From: an uncultured bacterium
GTDB taxonomy: Bacteria > Cyanobacteriota > Vampirovibrionia > Gastranaerophilales > Gastranaerophilaceae
Reading direction: 5' to 3'
Length of the DNA: 14,266 nt
NCBI GenBank assembly: GCA_948888345.1
Contig: CAQTPN010000008.1
Span: 1 to 14,266 of the forward strand
A program made the position numbers and the translations under genes. Positions 5,985 through 14,266 of this stretch are shown here, in pieces. Every line of letters starts with the position of its first letter. Positions within the stretch are counted from its first letter, which is position 1. A model generated the notes under the pieces. The model saw nothing but the letters and a program-made list of their open reading frames with translations. It had not been told where the DNA came from and made no database searches.

Positions 5985-6011
5985 TGTTACGCTTGATTGG
6001 AGTTTAAAATT

Positions 6012-7481
6012 ATGATTAAACCTGAACTTGAGGAGATAAAAAAATATAAAAACGGTGAATTTAAGGTAGTACCCGTATCTTTAGAAATTTTCTCCGACAT
6101 CAAAACCCCTATTGAGGTTTTAAAAATTTTAAAAAATCATGATGACCATTGTTTTTTGCTTGAAAGTGTTGAAAAAGCTGAAAACTGGGGCAGATACTCA
6201 TTTTTAGGCTTCAAACCAAAGATAGAAATTACCTGCCAGAATAATTTAATAAAAGTTAAGGAGGGGGGCAAATCCCGCGAATTTGAGGCCAAAATGCCCC
6301 AAAATATCATAAATAATATTTTACAAGAATATAAAAGCCCGAAATTTGATTTTTTACCGTCCTTTACCGGCGGGCTGGTCGGCTATTTTGCCTACGATTT
6401 TATAAAATATTTTGAACCGGAATTAAATCTTGATGCAAAAGATACGGAAAATTTTAAAGATGTAGATTTAATGCTGTTTGACAGAGTTATAGCCTTTGAT
6501 AACAAAAGACAGAAAATAGTTTTAATTGAAAATATTAAAACCGATAATCTTGAAGAAAATTATAAAAAAGCTGCAAAATCCCTTTCAAAACTGGCAGAAT
6601 TAATTAAAACAGGCAAGCCCAAAAAAATTAAAGTCGGAAAATTAAAATCTGATTTCAGGGCACTTTTTAGCCGTGAAGAATATTGCAAAATGGTTGAAAA
6701 AGCTAAGCATTATATAAAAGAAGGGGATATTTTTCAGGTGGTGCTGTCAAATCGCTTTGAAGCTGATTTTTCGGGCGAATTATTAAATACTTACCGCATT
6801 TTAAGGACAATTAACCCTTCGCCTTATATGTTTTATTTTGGGAGTAACGATGTTGAAATTGCAGGTGCTTCGCCTGAAACCCTTGTAAAACTCAAAGACG
6901 GTAAGCTTTACACCTTTCCGCTTGCAGGCACCAGAAAACGCGGCAAGGATGAAAAGGAAGATTTAGCACTTGAAGCTGAGCTTTTATCGGATGAAAAAGA
7001 ACTTGCAGAGCACAATATGCTGGTAGATTTAGGACGAAACGATATAGGACGGATTGCAAAATTCGGCACGGTAAATGTGGATAAATATATGACTGTAGAG
7101 CGGTTTTCACATGTTATGCACATTGGTTCTACAGTATCCGGCGATATTAAAGAGGATAAAAACGCTCTTGATGCAATCGGCTCAATCCTCCCTGCAGGAA
7201 CACTTTCAGGGGCTCCAAAAATTCGCTCATGTGAAATTATAAATGAGCTTGAAAACAATAAAAGAGGTATATATGGCGGTGCTGTCGGATATCTTGACTT
7301 TACAGGAAATATGGATACCTGTATCGGCATCAGGCTTGCATTTAAAAAACAAGGCAAAGTGTATGTAAGAGTTGGCGCAGGGATAGTTGCCGACAGTATC
7401 CCCGAGATGGAATATAAAGAGTGCGAAAATAAATCAAAGGCTATAATGAACGCTCTGAAAGCCTCTGAGGAGGAAATATAA
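6012..7481 (+). CDS. trpE: Anthranilate synthase component I
   Basis: TrpE converts chorismate plus ammonia, supplied by TrpG, to anthranilate, the first committed step to tryptophan. The 489 residues are close to the family length. The N-terminal tryptophan-binding motif LLES (residues 49-52, followed by VEKAENWGRYSF) suggests feedback inhibition by tryptophan. The C-terminal chorismate-binding core shows ASPETLVKL, GTRKRG, DLGRNDIGR, FSHVMHIGSTVSG and LPAGTLSGAPK. The ATG at 6012 is chosen because GGAG (5999-6002) stands nine bases before it. An in-frame TTG at 5997 would add five residues but has no ribosome-binding site. It is the first gene of the operon, and its stop overlaps the trpG start by one base (TAATG). 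An aminodeoxychorismate synthase (PabB) is unlikely given the seven-gene context. Confidence 0.96.
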   Translation: MIKPELEEIKKYKNGEFKVVPVSLEIFSDIKTPIEVLKILKNHDDHCFLLESVEKAENWGRYSFLGFKPKIEITCQNNLIKVKEGGKSREFEAKMPQNIINNILQEYKSPKFDFLPSFTGGLVGYFAYDFIKYFEPELNLDAKDTENFKDVDLMLFDRVIAFDNKRQKIVLIENIKTDNLEENYKKAAKSLSKLAELIKTGKPKKIKVGKLKSDFRALFSREEYCKMVEKAKHYIKEGDIFQVVLSNRFEADFSGELLNTYRILRTINPSPYMFYFGSNDVEIAGASPETLVKLKDGKLYTFPLAGTRKRGKDEKEDLALEAELLSDEKELAEHNMLVDLGRNDIGRIAKFGTVNVDKYMTVERFSHVMHIGSTVSGDIKEDKNALDAIGSILPAGTLSGAPKIRSCEIINELENNKRGIYGGAVGYLDFTGNMDTCIGIRLAFKKQGKVYVRVGAGIVADSIPEMEYKECENKSKAIMNALKASEEEI

Positions 7482-8062
7482 TGGTGCGGAAAATTTTATT
7501 AATTGATAATTTTGACAGTTTTTCATACAACCTCTATCAGCTAATAGGCGGTATTTGCCCCGATATTGAAGTTATTCGTAACTCAGAAAAAACAGTTTTT
7601 GAAATCGAGAAAATGGAGCCGCGCGCCATTATTATTTCTCCCGGCCCCGGAAGACCTTCAAATGCCGGAGTTTGCATTGATGTAATAAAATATTTTAAGG
7701 GTAAAATACCGATTTTGGGGATTTGTTTGGGCCATCAGGCAATTTGCGAAGCTTTTGGCGGAAAAATTACCTACGCCAAAACAATCATGCATGGCAAAAC
7801 CTCTGAAATTTCTATAGATACCGAAGCTCCGATATTTAAAGGTTTAAGTCAGCAGATAAAAGTTGCACGGTACCATTCACTTGTGGCTGAAAATGACTCT
7901 TTGCCCGAAGAATTGATAATAACCGCAAAATGCAAAGACGAAACTATAATGGGTGTAAGGCACAGTAAATATGATATTTTCGGCCTTCAATTTCACCCTG
8001 AATCAGTATTGACACCGGATGGCAAAAAAATGGCAGAAAATTTCCTGGAAATTTTAAAATGA
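7481..8062 (+). CDS. trpG: Anthranilate synthase component II (glutamine amidotransferase)
   Basis: This 193-residue class I glutamine amidotransferase releases ammonia from glutamine for TrpE. Visible signatures are DNFDSFSYNL (9-18), SPGPGRP (53-59), the nucleophile C82 in GICLGHQ, and the H172/E174 pair in FHPES that completes the catalytic triad. It is a stand-alone domain, not fused to TrpD or TrpE. The strong site GAGGAGG (7467-7473) lies seven bases before the ATG, inside the end of trpE. Its stop overlaps the trpD start (ATGA). It may also serve 4-amino-4-deoxychorismate synthase for folate, as TrpG/PabA proteins do in some bacteria. That second role cannot be judged here. Confidence 0.96.
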   Translation: MVRKILLIDNFDSFSYNLYQLIGGICPDIEVIRNSEKTVFEIEKMEPRAIIISPGPGRPSNAGVCIDVIKYFKGKIPILGICLGHQAICEAFGGKITYAKTIMHGKTSEISIDTEAPIFKGLSQQIKVARYHSLVAENDSLPEELIITAKCKDETIMGVRHSKYDIFGLQFHPESVLTPDGKKMAENFLEILK

Positions 8063-9090
8063 TAACAAATGCAATTTTAAAACTTATAAATGGCGAAAAT
8101 CTTGAATTTGAAGAGGTTAAGTCAATTATTGAACAAATCACGGAAGGCAATGTCACAAATGTACAAATAGCCTCATTTTTAACTGCACTCAGAATTAAAG
8201 GTGAGACTGTGCAAGAGATTACAGCTGCTGCAACTGTTATGAAAAATAAATGCATCCCAATTAATACAAAAATTGCTGAAACTATTGACATAGTTGGCAC
8301 CGGCGGTGATTGCTGCGGCACATTTAATATTTCTACTGCAGCTGCATTTATAGCCGCAGCTGCAGGTTCTCATGTTGCAAAGCACGGAAATCGCTCTGTA
8401 TCAAGTAAATCCGGTGCAGCAGATGTTTTAGAGGCACTTGGCGCAAATATAAATTTAAAACCTGAAAATTCCCTTGAAATTTTCAACAAAACGGGAATCT
8501 GTTTTCTTTTTGCACAAAATCATCACCCTTGTATGAAATATGTGGCGGAAGTGCGCCACCAGCTTGGAATAAGGACCCTTTTTAATATTCTGGGACCACT
8601 CATAAATCCTGCAAATACTACAATGCAGTTAATTGGGGTTTATGATGAAAAAATGACCGAGCCGATTGCTCAGGTGCTTGTAAATCTTGGAATTACGGAT
8701 GGGATGGTAATTCACGGGGCCGATGGGCTTGATGAAGCTACAATTACTGATATTACAAGGGTTTCGGAGATAAAAAATTCTAAAATTCAAACATATAATA
8801 TAAAACCGGAAGATTTTGAGCTAAAACCGGCTTCTTTAGCAGATATTCAGGGTGGCAATCCCGAAATAAATGCAAAAATAATTTTAAATATTTTAAACGG
8901 AACTGAATATGGTCCAAAACATGATATAGCAGTACTTAATGCCGCTTTAGCCCTATATATTACTAAAAAGGCAGATTCCGTTAAAAAGGGTGTTGAGCTG
9001 GCTAAATCAGCAATTGATAAGGGTTTAGCTTTAAAAACCCTAAATGAATTTATCCGGCTTTCAAACAGCTTTGGAGGGCCAAAAGTTTGA
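8059..9090 (+). CDS. trpD: Anthranilate phosphoribosyltransferase
   Basis: TrpD joins anthranilate and phosphoribosyl pyrophosphate to give phosphoribosylanthranilate. The 343 residues match the family. The helical N-terminal domain is followed by the PRPP-binding motif GTGGD (80-84), NIST (90-93) and KHGNR (108-112), and then HHPCMKYVAEVRHQLGIRTLFNILGPL and GLDEATITD, all conserved for substrate and metal binding. The ATG overlaps the trpG stop by four bases (ATGA). Only a weak GGA lies upstream, so it probably relies on translational coupling. Its own stop overlaps the trpC start. Confidence 0.96.
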   Translation: MITNAILKLINGENLEFEEVKSIIEQITEGNVTNVQIASFLTALRIKGETVQEITAAATVMKNKCIPINTKIAETIDIVGTGGDCCGTFNISTAAAFIAAAAGSHVAKHGNRSVSSKSGAADVLEALGANINLKPENSLEIFNKTGICFLFAQNHHPCMKYVAEVRHQLGIRTLFNILGPLINPANTTMQLIGVYDEKMTEPIAQVLVNLGITDGMVIHGADGLDEATITDITRVSEIKNSKIQTYNIKPEDFELKPASLADIQGGNPEINAKIILNILNGTEYGPKHDIAVLNAALALYITKKADSVKKGVELAKSAIDKGLALKTLNEFIRLSNSFGGPKV

Positions 9091-9902
9091 ATATACTTGA
9101 AAAAATAGCTCTTAAAACCAGAGAGAGGGTAGATGAAGCAAAAAACATTAAACCGCCAAAAACCTTGCAAAATGAAGTTTTTAAGCTTTTAGACCGGGAA
9201 AAAAGCTTAAATAAAGAGGGGTTTCGTTTTGAGAAATCAATAAAATCTTTCAATAAAACAGGCAAAATGGCTTATATTTGTGAAATCAAAAAAGCCTCAC
9301 CCTCAAAAGGATTGATTGCCGAAGATTTTCCTTATCTTGAAATTGCAAAAGAATACGAAAAGGCAAGTGCTGCAGCAATTTCGGTTCTTACCGAGCCTTA
9401 TTTTTTTCAGGGTTCTAACGCATATTTAAATGAAATTTCAAAAAATGTTCAAACTCCGCTTCTTAGAAAGGATTTCACGATTGATGAATATCAAATTTAT
9501 GTTGCAAAGCTGATAGGCGCATCCTCAGTGCTTTTGATAGCTTCACTTTTAAAAGAAGAAGAAATTTCAAATTTTATAAAGCTGAGTGATAGATTGGGCT
9601 TGTGTTCATTGGTTGAAGCACATACCAAAGATGAGATATTGAGCGCATTAAGGGCCGGTGCAAGAATTTTAGGAGTAAATAACAGGAATTTAAAAACTTT
9701 CGAAGTTGACCTCAATACCACGCTGGAATTGAAAAAAGACGTTCCTGATGATGTTATATTCATTTCAGAGAGCGGAATTAAGACGCATAATGATATTAAA
9801 AAACTTCAAGATAAAGGGGTTAACGGTGTTTTAATCGGCGAAACGCTTATGTTGAGCAAAGATAAAGGAGAAATGCTTAAAGCTTTGAGGGGAGAAATTT
9901 AA
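9087..9902 (+). CDS. trpC: Indole-3-glycerol phosphate synthase
   Basis: This TIM-barrel enzyme closes the ring of carboxyphenylamino-deoxyribulose phosphate to indole-3-glycerol phosphate. Over 271 residues it carries EIKKASPSKG (E66, K68), LLRKDFTIDEYQI with the catalytic lysine, LVEAHTKDE, LGVNNRNLKTF, ISESGI and GVLIGE, matching all the classical beta-strand motifs. The start is a TTG at 9087 that overlaps the trpD stop (TTGA). GGAGGG (9073-9078) eight bases upstream supports it, and no better ATG precedes the conserved region. It is not fused to TrpF, unlike the E. coli enzyme. Confidence 0.95.
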   Translation: MNILEKIALKTRERVDEAKNIKPPKTLQNEVFKLLDREKSLNKEGFRFEKSIKSFNKTGKMAYICEIKKASPSKGLIAEDFPYLEIAKEYEKASAAAISVLTEPYFFQGSNAYLNEISKNVQTPLLRKDFTIDEYQIYVAKLIGASSVLLIASLLKEEEISNFIKLSDRLGLCSLVEAHTKDEILSALRAGARILGVNNRNLKTFEVDLNTTLELKKDVPDDVIFISESGIKTHNDIKKLQDKGVNGVLIGETLMLSKDKGEMLKALRGEI

Positions 9903-9906
9903 TTTT

Positions 9907-10548
9907 ATGAATGAGATTTCAACGCTTAGAGAAAAAAACGTCAAAATCAAGATTTGCGGCCTGTTTCGAGAGGAAGATATTGATGCCGTAAATTTTAATA
10001 AGATTGATTTTGCCGGATTTATTTTTGCAGAAAGCCCGCGCAGAGTAGATTTTATGCTTGCCAAAAAATTGAAGAAAAAATTAGACAAAAATATAAAATC
10101 TGTCGGAATTTTTGTAAATGAAAAAATTGAGGAAATTTTAAAACTTTATGAGGCTGAAATCATTGATATTGCTCAATTGCATGGAAATGAGGATGAAAAA
10201 TTTATTGAAAAGCTCAAAAATAACAGCAATTTAAAGATTATAAAAACTGCAAAAGTCGGAATTACAAAGGATTTTCCCGATAATGCTGATTGGATTTTAT
10301 TTGACACGCCAAATAAAAATTTAATGGGCGGTACCGGTGAAACCTTTGACTGGAGCTTAATACCAAATCTCAATAAGCCTGTATTCCTTGCAGGAGGCTT
10401 AAATTATAATAATATCAGAGAAGCCATAAGGACGGTTCACCCCTTTGCGGTTGATATTAATAGTGGGGTAGAAACCAACAGGCGCAAGGATTTCCAGAAA
10501 ATTACAGATATAGTAAATTTAATAAGAGGACTAAAAAATGACCAATAA
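9907..10548 (+). CDS. trpF: Phosphoribosylanthranilate isomerase
   Basis: TrpF isomerises phosphoribosylanthranilate to the ribulose derivative used by TrpC. The 213-residue barrel has the general base C17 (KICGLF), the general acid D133 (ILFDTPN), the phosphate loop GGTGETFDW and the end motif DINSGVETN. The sequence is quite lysine-rich and somewhat diverged: the usual glycine-proline stretch after SGVE reads TNRRKD. AGGGGAG (9888-9894) lies 12 bases before the ATG. The 3' end overlaps trpB by 11 bp. Gene order (trpF after trpC, before trpB) agrees with the assignment. Confidence 0.93.
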   Translation: MNEISTLREKNVKIKICGLFREEDIDAVNFNKIDFAGFIFAESPRRVDFMLAKKLKKKLDKNIKSVGIFVNEKIEEILKLYEAEIIDIAQLHGNEDEKFIEKLKNNSNLKIIKTAKVGITKDFPDNADWILFDTPNKNLMGGTGETFDWSLIPNLNKPVFLAGGLNYNNIREAIRTVHPFAVDINSGVETNRRKDFQKITDIVNLIRGLKNDQ

Positions 10549-11725
10549 AGGCAGATACGGAATTTTTGGAGGGCAATATATCCCAGAAACCCTTATGAAT
10601 GAAGTAATACAGCTTGAGGCTGCTTATGAAAAATATAAAGTTGATATAAATTTTAATAAAGAGTTGAATTTTCTTCTTGAAAAATATGCCGGACGCCCTT
10701 CTTTATTGTATTTTGCAAAAAATATGACTGAAAACCTTGGCGGGGCAAGAATTTACCTGAAACGTGAAGATTTAAATCACACCGGTTCACACAAAATTAA
10801 CAACGTGCTGGGGCAAGTGCTGCTTGCAAAATATATGGGCAAAACCCGTGTTATAGCTGAAACAGGGGCCGGTCAGCACGGGGTTGCAACTGCAACTGCT
10901 GCAGCACTTTTAGGACTTGAATGTGAAATTTTTATGGGCAAAGAAGACACTGAGCGTCAGTGCTTAAATGTATACAGGATGGAGCTTTTGGGTGCCAAAG
11001 TGCACGCAGTTACAAGCGGGACAATGACTTTAAAGGATGCTGTTAATGAAACTATGCGCGAATGGGCAACAAGAACCCATGATACACTCTATGTGCTGGG
11101 TTCAGTTATGGGGCCGCACCCTTTTCCAATGATTGTGCGGGATTTCCAGAGTATTATAAGCAAAGAAGCCAGAGAACAAATTTTAGAATACGAAGGAAAA
11201 CTTCCAAAAGCAGTGATAGCCTGCGTTGGCGGCGGAAGTAATGCAATGGGTGCTTTTTATAATTTCATAAACGATAAAGAGGTTCGCCTTATAGGCGCAG
11301 AAGCAGCGGGTAAGGGCGTTGATACCGAATTACATGCTGCAAGCATGACAAAAGGCAGGCTTGGAATTTTTCATGGCATGAAATCATATTTCTGCCAGGA
11401 TGAATGCGGGCAGATTGCACCCGTGTACTCGATTTCAGCCGGTTTAGACTATCCCGGAGTAGGCCCTGAGCACGCTTATTTAAAAGATACAGGACGTGCC
11501 GAATATGTTCCAATTACCGATGAGGAAGCTGTTTGCGCCTTTGAATATCTTTCAAAAACAGAAGGTATAATTCCTGCAATTGAAAGTGCGCATGCTGTTG
11601 CGCATGCAATAAAAATTGCAGGGCAATTTGATAAAAATGATAATATTATAATATGCCTATCAGGCAGAGGAGACAAGGATGTTGCTGCTATGGCAAGATA
11701 TAGAGGAAAGGCAATAAGTGATTAA
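10538..11725 (+). CDS. trpB: Tryptophan synthase beta subunit
   Basis: This PLP enzyme condenses indole with serine to form tryptophan, in a complex with TrpA. The 395 residues begin like classical TrpB1 ([16 protein letters not shown]). The PLP lysine is K86 in HTGSHKINN, the catalytic glutamate is E109 in AETGAGQHG, and the cofactor phosphate loop is GGGSNAMG. The indole-tunnel and GPEHAYLKD regions are intact. AGAGGA (10525-10530) lies seven bases before the ATG, within the end of trpF. It is the main TrpA-dependent form rather than the TrpB2 type. The stop overlaps the favoured trpA start. Confidence 0.97.
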   Translation: MTNKGRYGIFGGQYIPETLMNEVIQLEAAYEKYKVDINFNKELNFLLEKYAGRPSLLYFAKNMTENLGGARIYLKREDLNHTGSHKINNVLGQVLLAKYMGKTRVIAETGAGQHGVATATAAALLGLECEIFMGKEDTERQCLNVYRMELLGAKVHAVTSGTMTLKDAVNETMREWATRTHDTLYVLGSVMGPHPFPMIVRDFQSIISKEAREQILEYEGKLPKAVIACVGGGSNAMGAFYNFINDKEVRLIGAEAAGKGVDTELHAASMTKGRLGIFHGMKSYFCQDECGQIAPVYSISAGLDYPGVGPEHAYLKDTGRAEYVPITDEEAVCAFEYLSKTEGIIPAIESAHAVAHAIKIAGQFDKNDNIIICLSGRGDKDVAAMARYRGKAISD

Positions 11726-12491
11726 AATGGAAAATAGAATTCAAAATGCATTTAATAATAAAAAGGCCTTTATAGCCTTTATTTCAGCGGGTGACCCGGA
11801 TTTAGAGAGCACAGAAAAATTTATTCTGACACTTGAAAAGGCCGGTGCAGATTTGATTGAGCTTGGAATCCCCTTCTCTGACCCGATTGCGGATGGTATT
11901 GTGATACAAAAAGCCAATTTAAGAGCTCTTGCAGGCGGGGTTACAATTGACAAAATATTTAACATGGTCAAAAATGTTAGACCCAAAACTCAAGTGCCGC
12001 TTGTATTTTTAACCTATATGAATCCTGTTTTTAATTTCGGGTATGATGAATTTTTCAAAAAATGCAGCGAATGCGGAATTGACGGAGTAATAATACCGGA
12101 TTTACCATTTGAAGAGCAGCCTGAAATTCTGATATACTCTGAAAAATACGGAATTGATGTAATTTCTTTCATTGCTCCCACATCTAAAGACAGAATTGAA
12201 AAAATCGCCAAAAACGCCAGAGGCTTTATTTATGCAGCATCTTCAATGGGTGTGACGGGGGTGCGCGCCAAAATTACAACAGATTTAAAATCCATGATAG
12301 ATACCGCAAAAAAAGTGTCTAAAACACCCTGTGCAGTTGGCTTTGGGATAAATACACGCGAACAGGTAAAAGAAATTGAAAAAATCGCGGACGGTTCAAT
12401 TGTAGGCAGTGCAATTGTAAAGATTATTGAAGAATACGGCAAAGATGCCGCCCCGCATATTGAAAAATACGTAAAATCAATAAGGGCCTAG
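11718..12491 (+). CDS. trpA: Tryptophan synthase alpha subunit
   Basis: TrpA cleaves indole-3-glycerol phosphate to indole, which is channelled to TrpB. The 257-residue barrel has the catalytic residues E48 ([11 protein letters not shown]) and D59 (PIADG), the loop [20 protein letters not shown] and the phosphate-binding GFGI and IVGSAIV motifs. Two starts are possible. GTG 11718 overlaps the trpB stop and has AAAGG (11707-11711) six bases upstream. ATG 11727 gives 254 residues but has no ribosome-binding site at a normal distance. GTG is preferred but not proven. It is the last gene of the operon, and the 53 bp to the convergent hydG end hold no clear intrinsic terminator. Confidence 0.96.
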   Translation: MIKMENRIQNAFNNKKAFIAFISAGDPDLESTEKFILTLEKAGADLIELGIPFSDPIADGIVIQKANLRALAGGVTIDKIFNMVKNVRPKTQVPLVFLTYMNPVFNFGYDEFFKKCSECGIDGVIIPDLPFEEQPEILIYSEKYGIDVISFIAPTSKDRIEKIAKNARGFIYAASSMGVTGVRAKITTDLKSMIDTAKKVSKTPCAVGFGINTREQVKEIEKIADGSIVGSAIVKIIEEYGKDAAPHIEKYVKSIRA

Positions 12492-12544
12492 TCTTTAGGA
12501 ATTTAACCATAGGACAGCAGCCCAAAAAAGCAAGCTATTGCAGA

Positions 12545-13963
12545 CTAAAATTTAAAATCCCGTTCGCCATTGCGGATTTTTACAAGATTTTCTTCAACTT
12601 TTGCACGCACAGCGGGGTCTTTGATTTTTGCAATTTCATCAGGTAAAAGTCTTTCTCCAACTGCTTTTGTGGTATCTGAAGCATAATCTTCAAGATATTC
12701 TTTCAGGGTCATTACAGCGTTTGGCTGGCAGAAATTATGAATCTGCTGGCTTTTGCAAATCTCCATAAAGCGGTCTCCCGTGCGGCCTTGACGGTAACAA
12801 GAAGTGCAGAAGCTGGGCAAATAGCCCAATTCCATAAGCCACCTTATAACATCATCCAGCGGGCGTCTGTCCGAAACATCAAACTGGGCGGAATTTTCAT
12901 CTTCGGGCGCAGGATTAAAATATCCGCCGACACTTGTTTTTGAACCGCCGCTAATCTGCGAAACGCCTAATTTTAAAAGTCTTTCTCTGCATTCGGCCGA
13001 TTCTCTTGTGGAGATTATCATTCCCGTATAGGGAACAGCAATTCTGATGCAGGCGGTAATTTTTGCAAAAGTATCATCATCAATACCATTGTCAAATGCA
13101 GACGGGTCAATATCATCCGCCTTTTTAATTCTCGGAACGCTGATTGCATGCGGGCCTACGCCGTATACCGCTTCAAGATGTTCGGCATGCATCAAAAGGG
13201 CTGAAAATTCATAACGGTAAAGCTCCAGGCCAAATAAAACCCCGAGGCTTACATCATCAATTCCGGCCTCCATGGCTCTGTCCATGGCTTCTGTATGGTA
13301 TTTATAATTGTGTTTCGGGCCGGTCGGGTGTAATTTTTCATAGGTTTCCTTATTGTAGGTTTCCTGAAATAGTATATATGTGCCAATTCCAGCCTCATGG
13401 AGTTTTTTATAATTTTCAACGGTGGTTGCTGCTATATTTACGTTTACGCGGCGGATTGAGCCATTTTTATGCTTTACACTGTAAATTGTCTTAATTGAGT
13501 CTAAAATGTACTCTATGGGGTTGTTTACAGGGTCCTCGCCGGCTTCAATCGCAATACGCTTATGACCCATATCCTGCAGGGCTTCGGTTTCACGGCGGAT
13601 TTGCTCTTGAGTAAGCTTTACACGCGGAATATGCTTGTTTATATGGTGATAAGGGCAGTAAACACAGCCATTTACACAATAATTGGAAAGGTAAAGGGGT
13701 GCAAAAAGCACAATGCGGTTGCCATAATATTCCTGCTTGATTTCACGGGCGAGTGCGAAAATTTCTTCCACTTTTTCAGGAATGTTACAATCCAGCAAAA
13801 CTGCCGCTTCTCGGTGCGTGAGGCCTTTTTTGAGGCGGGCCTTTTGTAAAATTTTGTTAACAACACTTAAATTATCTTTATTTTTTTCAGCATAGTCAAG
13901 AGTGGCTAAAACCTCGTCATGGCAAATAAATTCCTCAGCATTCTTTGATTTTGGATTGTACAT
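12545..13963 (-). CDS. hydG: [FeFe]-hydrogenase H-cluster maturase HydG (radical SAM tyrosine lyase)
   Basis: HydG cleaves tyrosine to p-cresol and a glycine fragment that becomes the CO and cyanide ligands of the hydrogenase H-cluster. The 472 residues match the family. The radical-SAM cluster motif is C96-X3-C100-X2-C103 (CVNGCVYC), and AGEDP provides the SAM-contact region. The C-terminal auxiliary-cluster motif CX2CX22C is present as C386, C389 and C412 (CTSCYRQGRTGDRFM), which separates HydG from ThiH. GAGGAG (13973-13978) lies nine bases before the ATG. HydE, HydF and the hydrogenase itself are not in this window, so they should lie elsewhere in the genome. It converges on the trp operon and is unrelated to it. 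Confidence 0.96.
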   Translation of the reverse strand: MYNPKSKNAEEFICHDEVLATLDYAEKNKDNLSVVNKILQKARLKKGLTHREAAVLLDCNIPEKVEEIFALAREIKQEYYGNRIVLFAPLYLSNYCVNGCVYCPYHHINKHIPRVKLTQEQIRRETEALQDMGHKRIAIEAGEDPVNNPIEYILDSIKTIYSVKHKNGSIRRVNVNIAATTVENYKKLHEAGIGTYILFQETYNKETYEKLHPTGPKHNYKYHTEAMDRAMEAGIDDVSLGVLFGLELYRYEFSALLMHAEHLEAVYGVGPHAISVPRIKKADDIDPSAFDNGIDDDTFAKITACIRIAVPYTGMIISTRESAECRERLLKLGVSQISGGSKTSVGGYFNPAPEDENSAQFDVSDRRPLDDVIRWLMELGYLPSFCTSCYRQGRTGDRFMEICKSQQIHNFCQPNAVMTLKEYLEDYASDTTKAVGERLLPDEIAKIKDPAVRAKVEENLVKIRNGERDFKF

Positions 13964-13984
13964 GGGTATTTTCTCCTCAAACCT

Positions 13985-14012
13985 ATAATACCCCTTTAAA
14001 AATAAAAGTAAA
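13985..14012 (-). promoter_or_regulatory. Predicted promoter of hydG
   Basis: On the minus strand TTTACT (14007-14012, four of six) and TATTAT (13985-13990, five of six) are 16 bp apart. The predicted start lies about 15 bases before the hydG start codon, just upstream of the GAGGAG ribosome-binding site. Confidence 0.4.
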
Positions 14013-14021
14013 TAGAATGGG

Positions 14022-14096
14022 ATGCTGAAACTGCAAAGGGAACCGCAGAGTTTTAACGATACGTGTGAGCCTGTACGCAGGGCGAAAGTTCAGCAT
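14022..14096. repeat. Interspersed-repeat-like element with ATGCTGAA/TTCAGCAT ends
   Basis: ATGCTGAA (14022-14029) faces TTCAGCAT (14089-14096) around a structured interior. The interior contains CTGC/GCAG (14031-14034 and 14045-14048) with adjacent AAA/TTT, and CCTG-TACG-CAGG (14070-14081). A further copy of GTTCAGCA lies at 14109-14116. The stretch is richer in G+C than its surroundings. The ends match the GTCATGCTGAACTT...TTTCAGCATC pattern that I recall as a common intergenic repeat in many bacterial genomes, here carrying a longer middle. The minus strand also opens a 37-codon frame through it, judged not to be a real gene. Confidence 0.5.
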
Positions 14097-14131
14097 GACG
14101 GTAATATTGTTCAGCAGAGCGGAGCGGGGGT

Positions 14132-14266
14132 TTATGAGGCGAGTTTGTCTATAAGGTTATAATACCAGGCCATTTTGCCGTTTTTATGATTTTCCTGATA
14201 TTGAACAAGCTGCTCTTTATTCATTTTTTTGGTCGGCATAGCGGTTAAAACACGGGAGGCCATATC
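14132..14266 (-). CDS. C-terminal end of an unidentified protein (runs off the window)
   Basis: An open frame of 44 codons runs from the window edge to a TAA at 14132-14134 on the minus strand. It ends in a polar, lysine- and tyrosine-containing stretch (MNKEQLVQYQENHKNG, then KMAWYYNLIDKLAS). Codon use looks like coding sequence and it is co-directional with hydG, 168 bp upstream of it. I do not recognise the family. Internal methionines mean it could also be a small protein starting within the window, but a continuation upstream is more likely. A link to hydrogenase maturation would be a guess. Confidence 0.5.
   Translation of the reverse strand, partial: DMASRVLTAMPTKKMNKEQLVQYQENHKNGKMAWYYNLIDKLAS

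Noticed and set aside
5997..6011. Upstream TTG start adding five residues to TrpE
   Set aside because: It has no ribosome-binding site, and the GGAG at 5999-6002 is correctly spaced for the ATG at 6012.
13987..14098. 37-codon minus-strand frame starting ATGCTGAAC across the repeat upstream of hydG
   Set aside because: Its sequence is the translation of the repeat-like element and it runs into the predicted hydG promoter. Such frames are often misannotated as genes.
1..14266. CRISPR array, insertion sequence, prophage or defence island
   Set aside because: No regularly spaced long direct repeats, transposase, integrase or phage genes were found on either strand.

Overview
This looks like AT-rich bacterial chromosomal DNA using the standard code: TGA ends trpG and trpD, and TTG and GTG occur as starts. 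The gene set suggests a strict anaerobe that ferments and makes hydrogen. It has a HydG-type [FeFe]-hydrogenase maturase, a stand-alone class A flavodiiron protein and a starch/glycogen-synthase-like enzyme. The composition, this mix of genes and the short N-terminal tract ending in ITFGG on the glucan synthase remind me of the non-photosynthetic sisters of Cyanobacteria (Gastranaerophilales/Vampirovibrionia). That placement is inference and was not tested.

Layout. Bases 1-285 are intergenic and carry a strong candidate XerCD recombination site (dif) at 37-64. A NarL/FixJ-type response regulator without a partner kinase follows at 286-987. The next 545 bp have no obvious large gene but are highly organised. 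They hold a duplicated unit with conserved inverted arms (1061-1162), a good sigma70-like promoter (1193-1221), and a G+C-richer element (1225-1449) whose ends pair over 11 bp and which contains several abutting perfect stems and a 42-codon ORF. A strong intrinsic terminator (1464-1498) serves the gene on the far side. On the minus strand come a 938-residue GT5 glucan-synthase-like protein (1533-4349) with a C-terminal membrane segment and proline-rich tail, and a flavodiiron protein (4523-5707).

A tRNA-Thr(CGU) gene (5852-5924, minus) lies back to back with a complete seven-gene tryptophan operon, trpE-G-D-C-F-B-A (6012-12491, plus). Their predicted promoters overlap in the -35 region. Every trp junction overlaps or is only a few bases long, so the operon is probably translationally coupled. 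Its predicted leader is only about 20 nt, which leaves no room for a leader peptide, T-box or attenuator. Together the seven products convert chorismate to tryptophan.

hydG (12545-13963, minus) converges on the operon. Upstream of it are a GC-richer interspersed-repeat-like element (14022-14096) and the C-terminal end of an unidentified protein that runs off the window (14132-14266).

The most interesting unexplained signals are the dif-like site and the folded element at 1225-1449. In the latter, both the Shine-Dalgarno and the start codon of the small ORF lie inside predicted stems, an architecture reminiscent of fold-back-controlled small toxin mRNAs or of a novel structured RNA.
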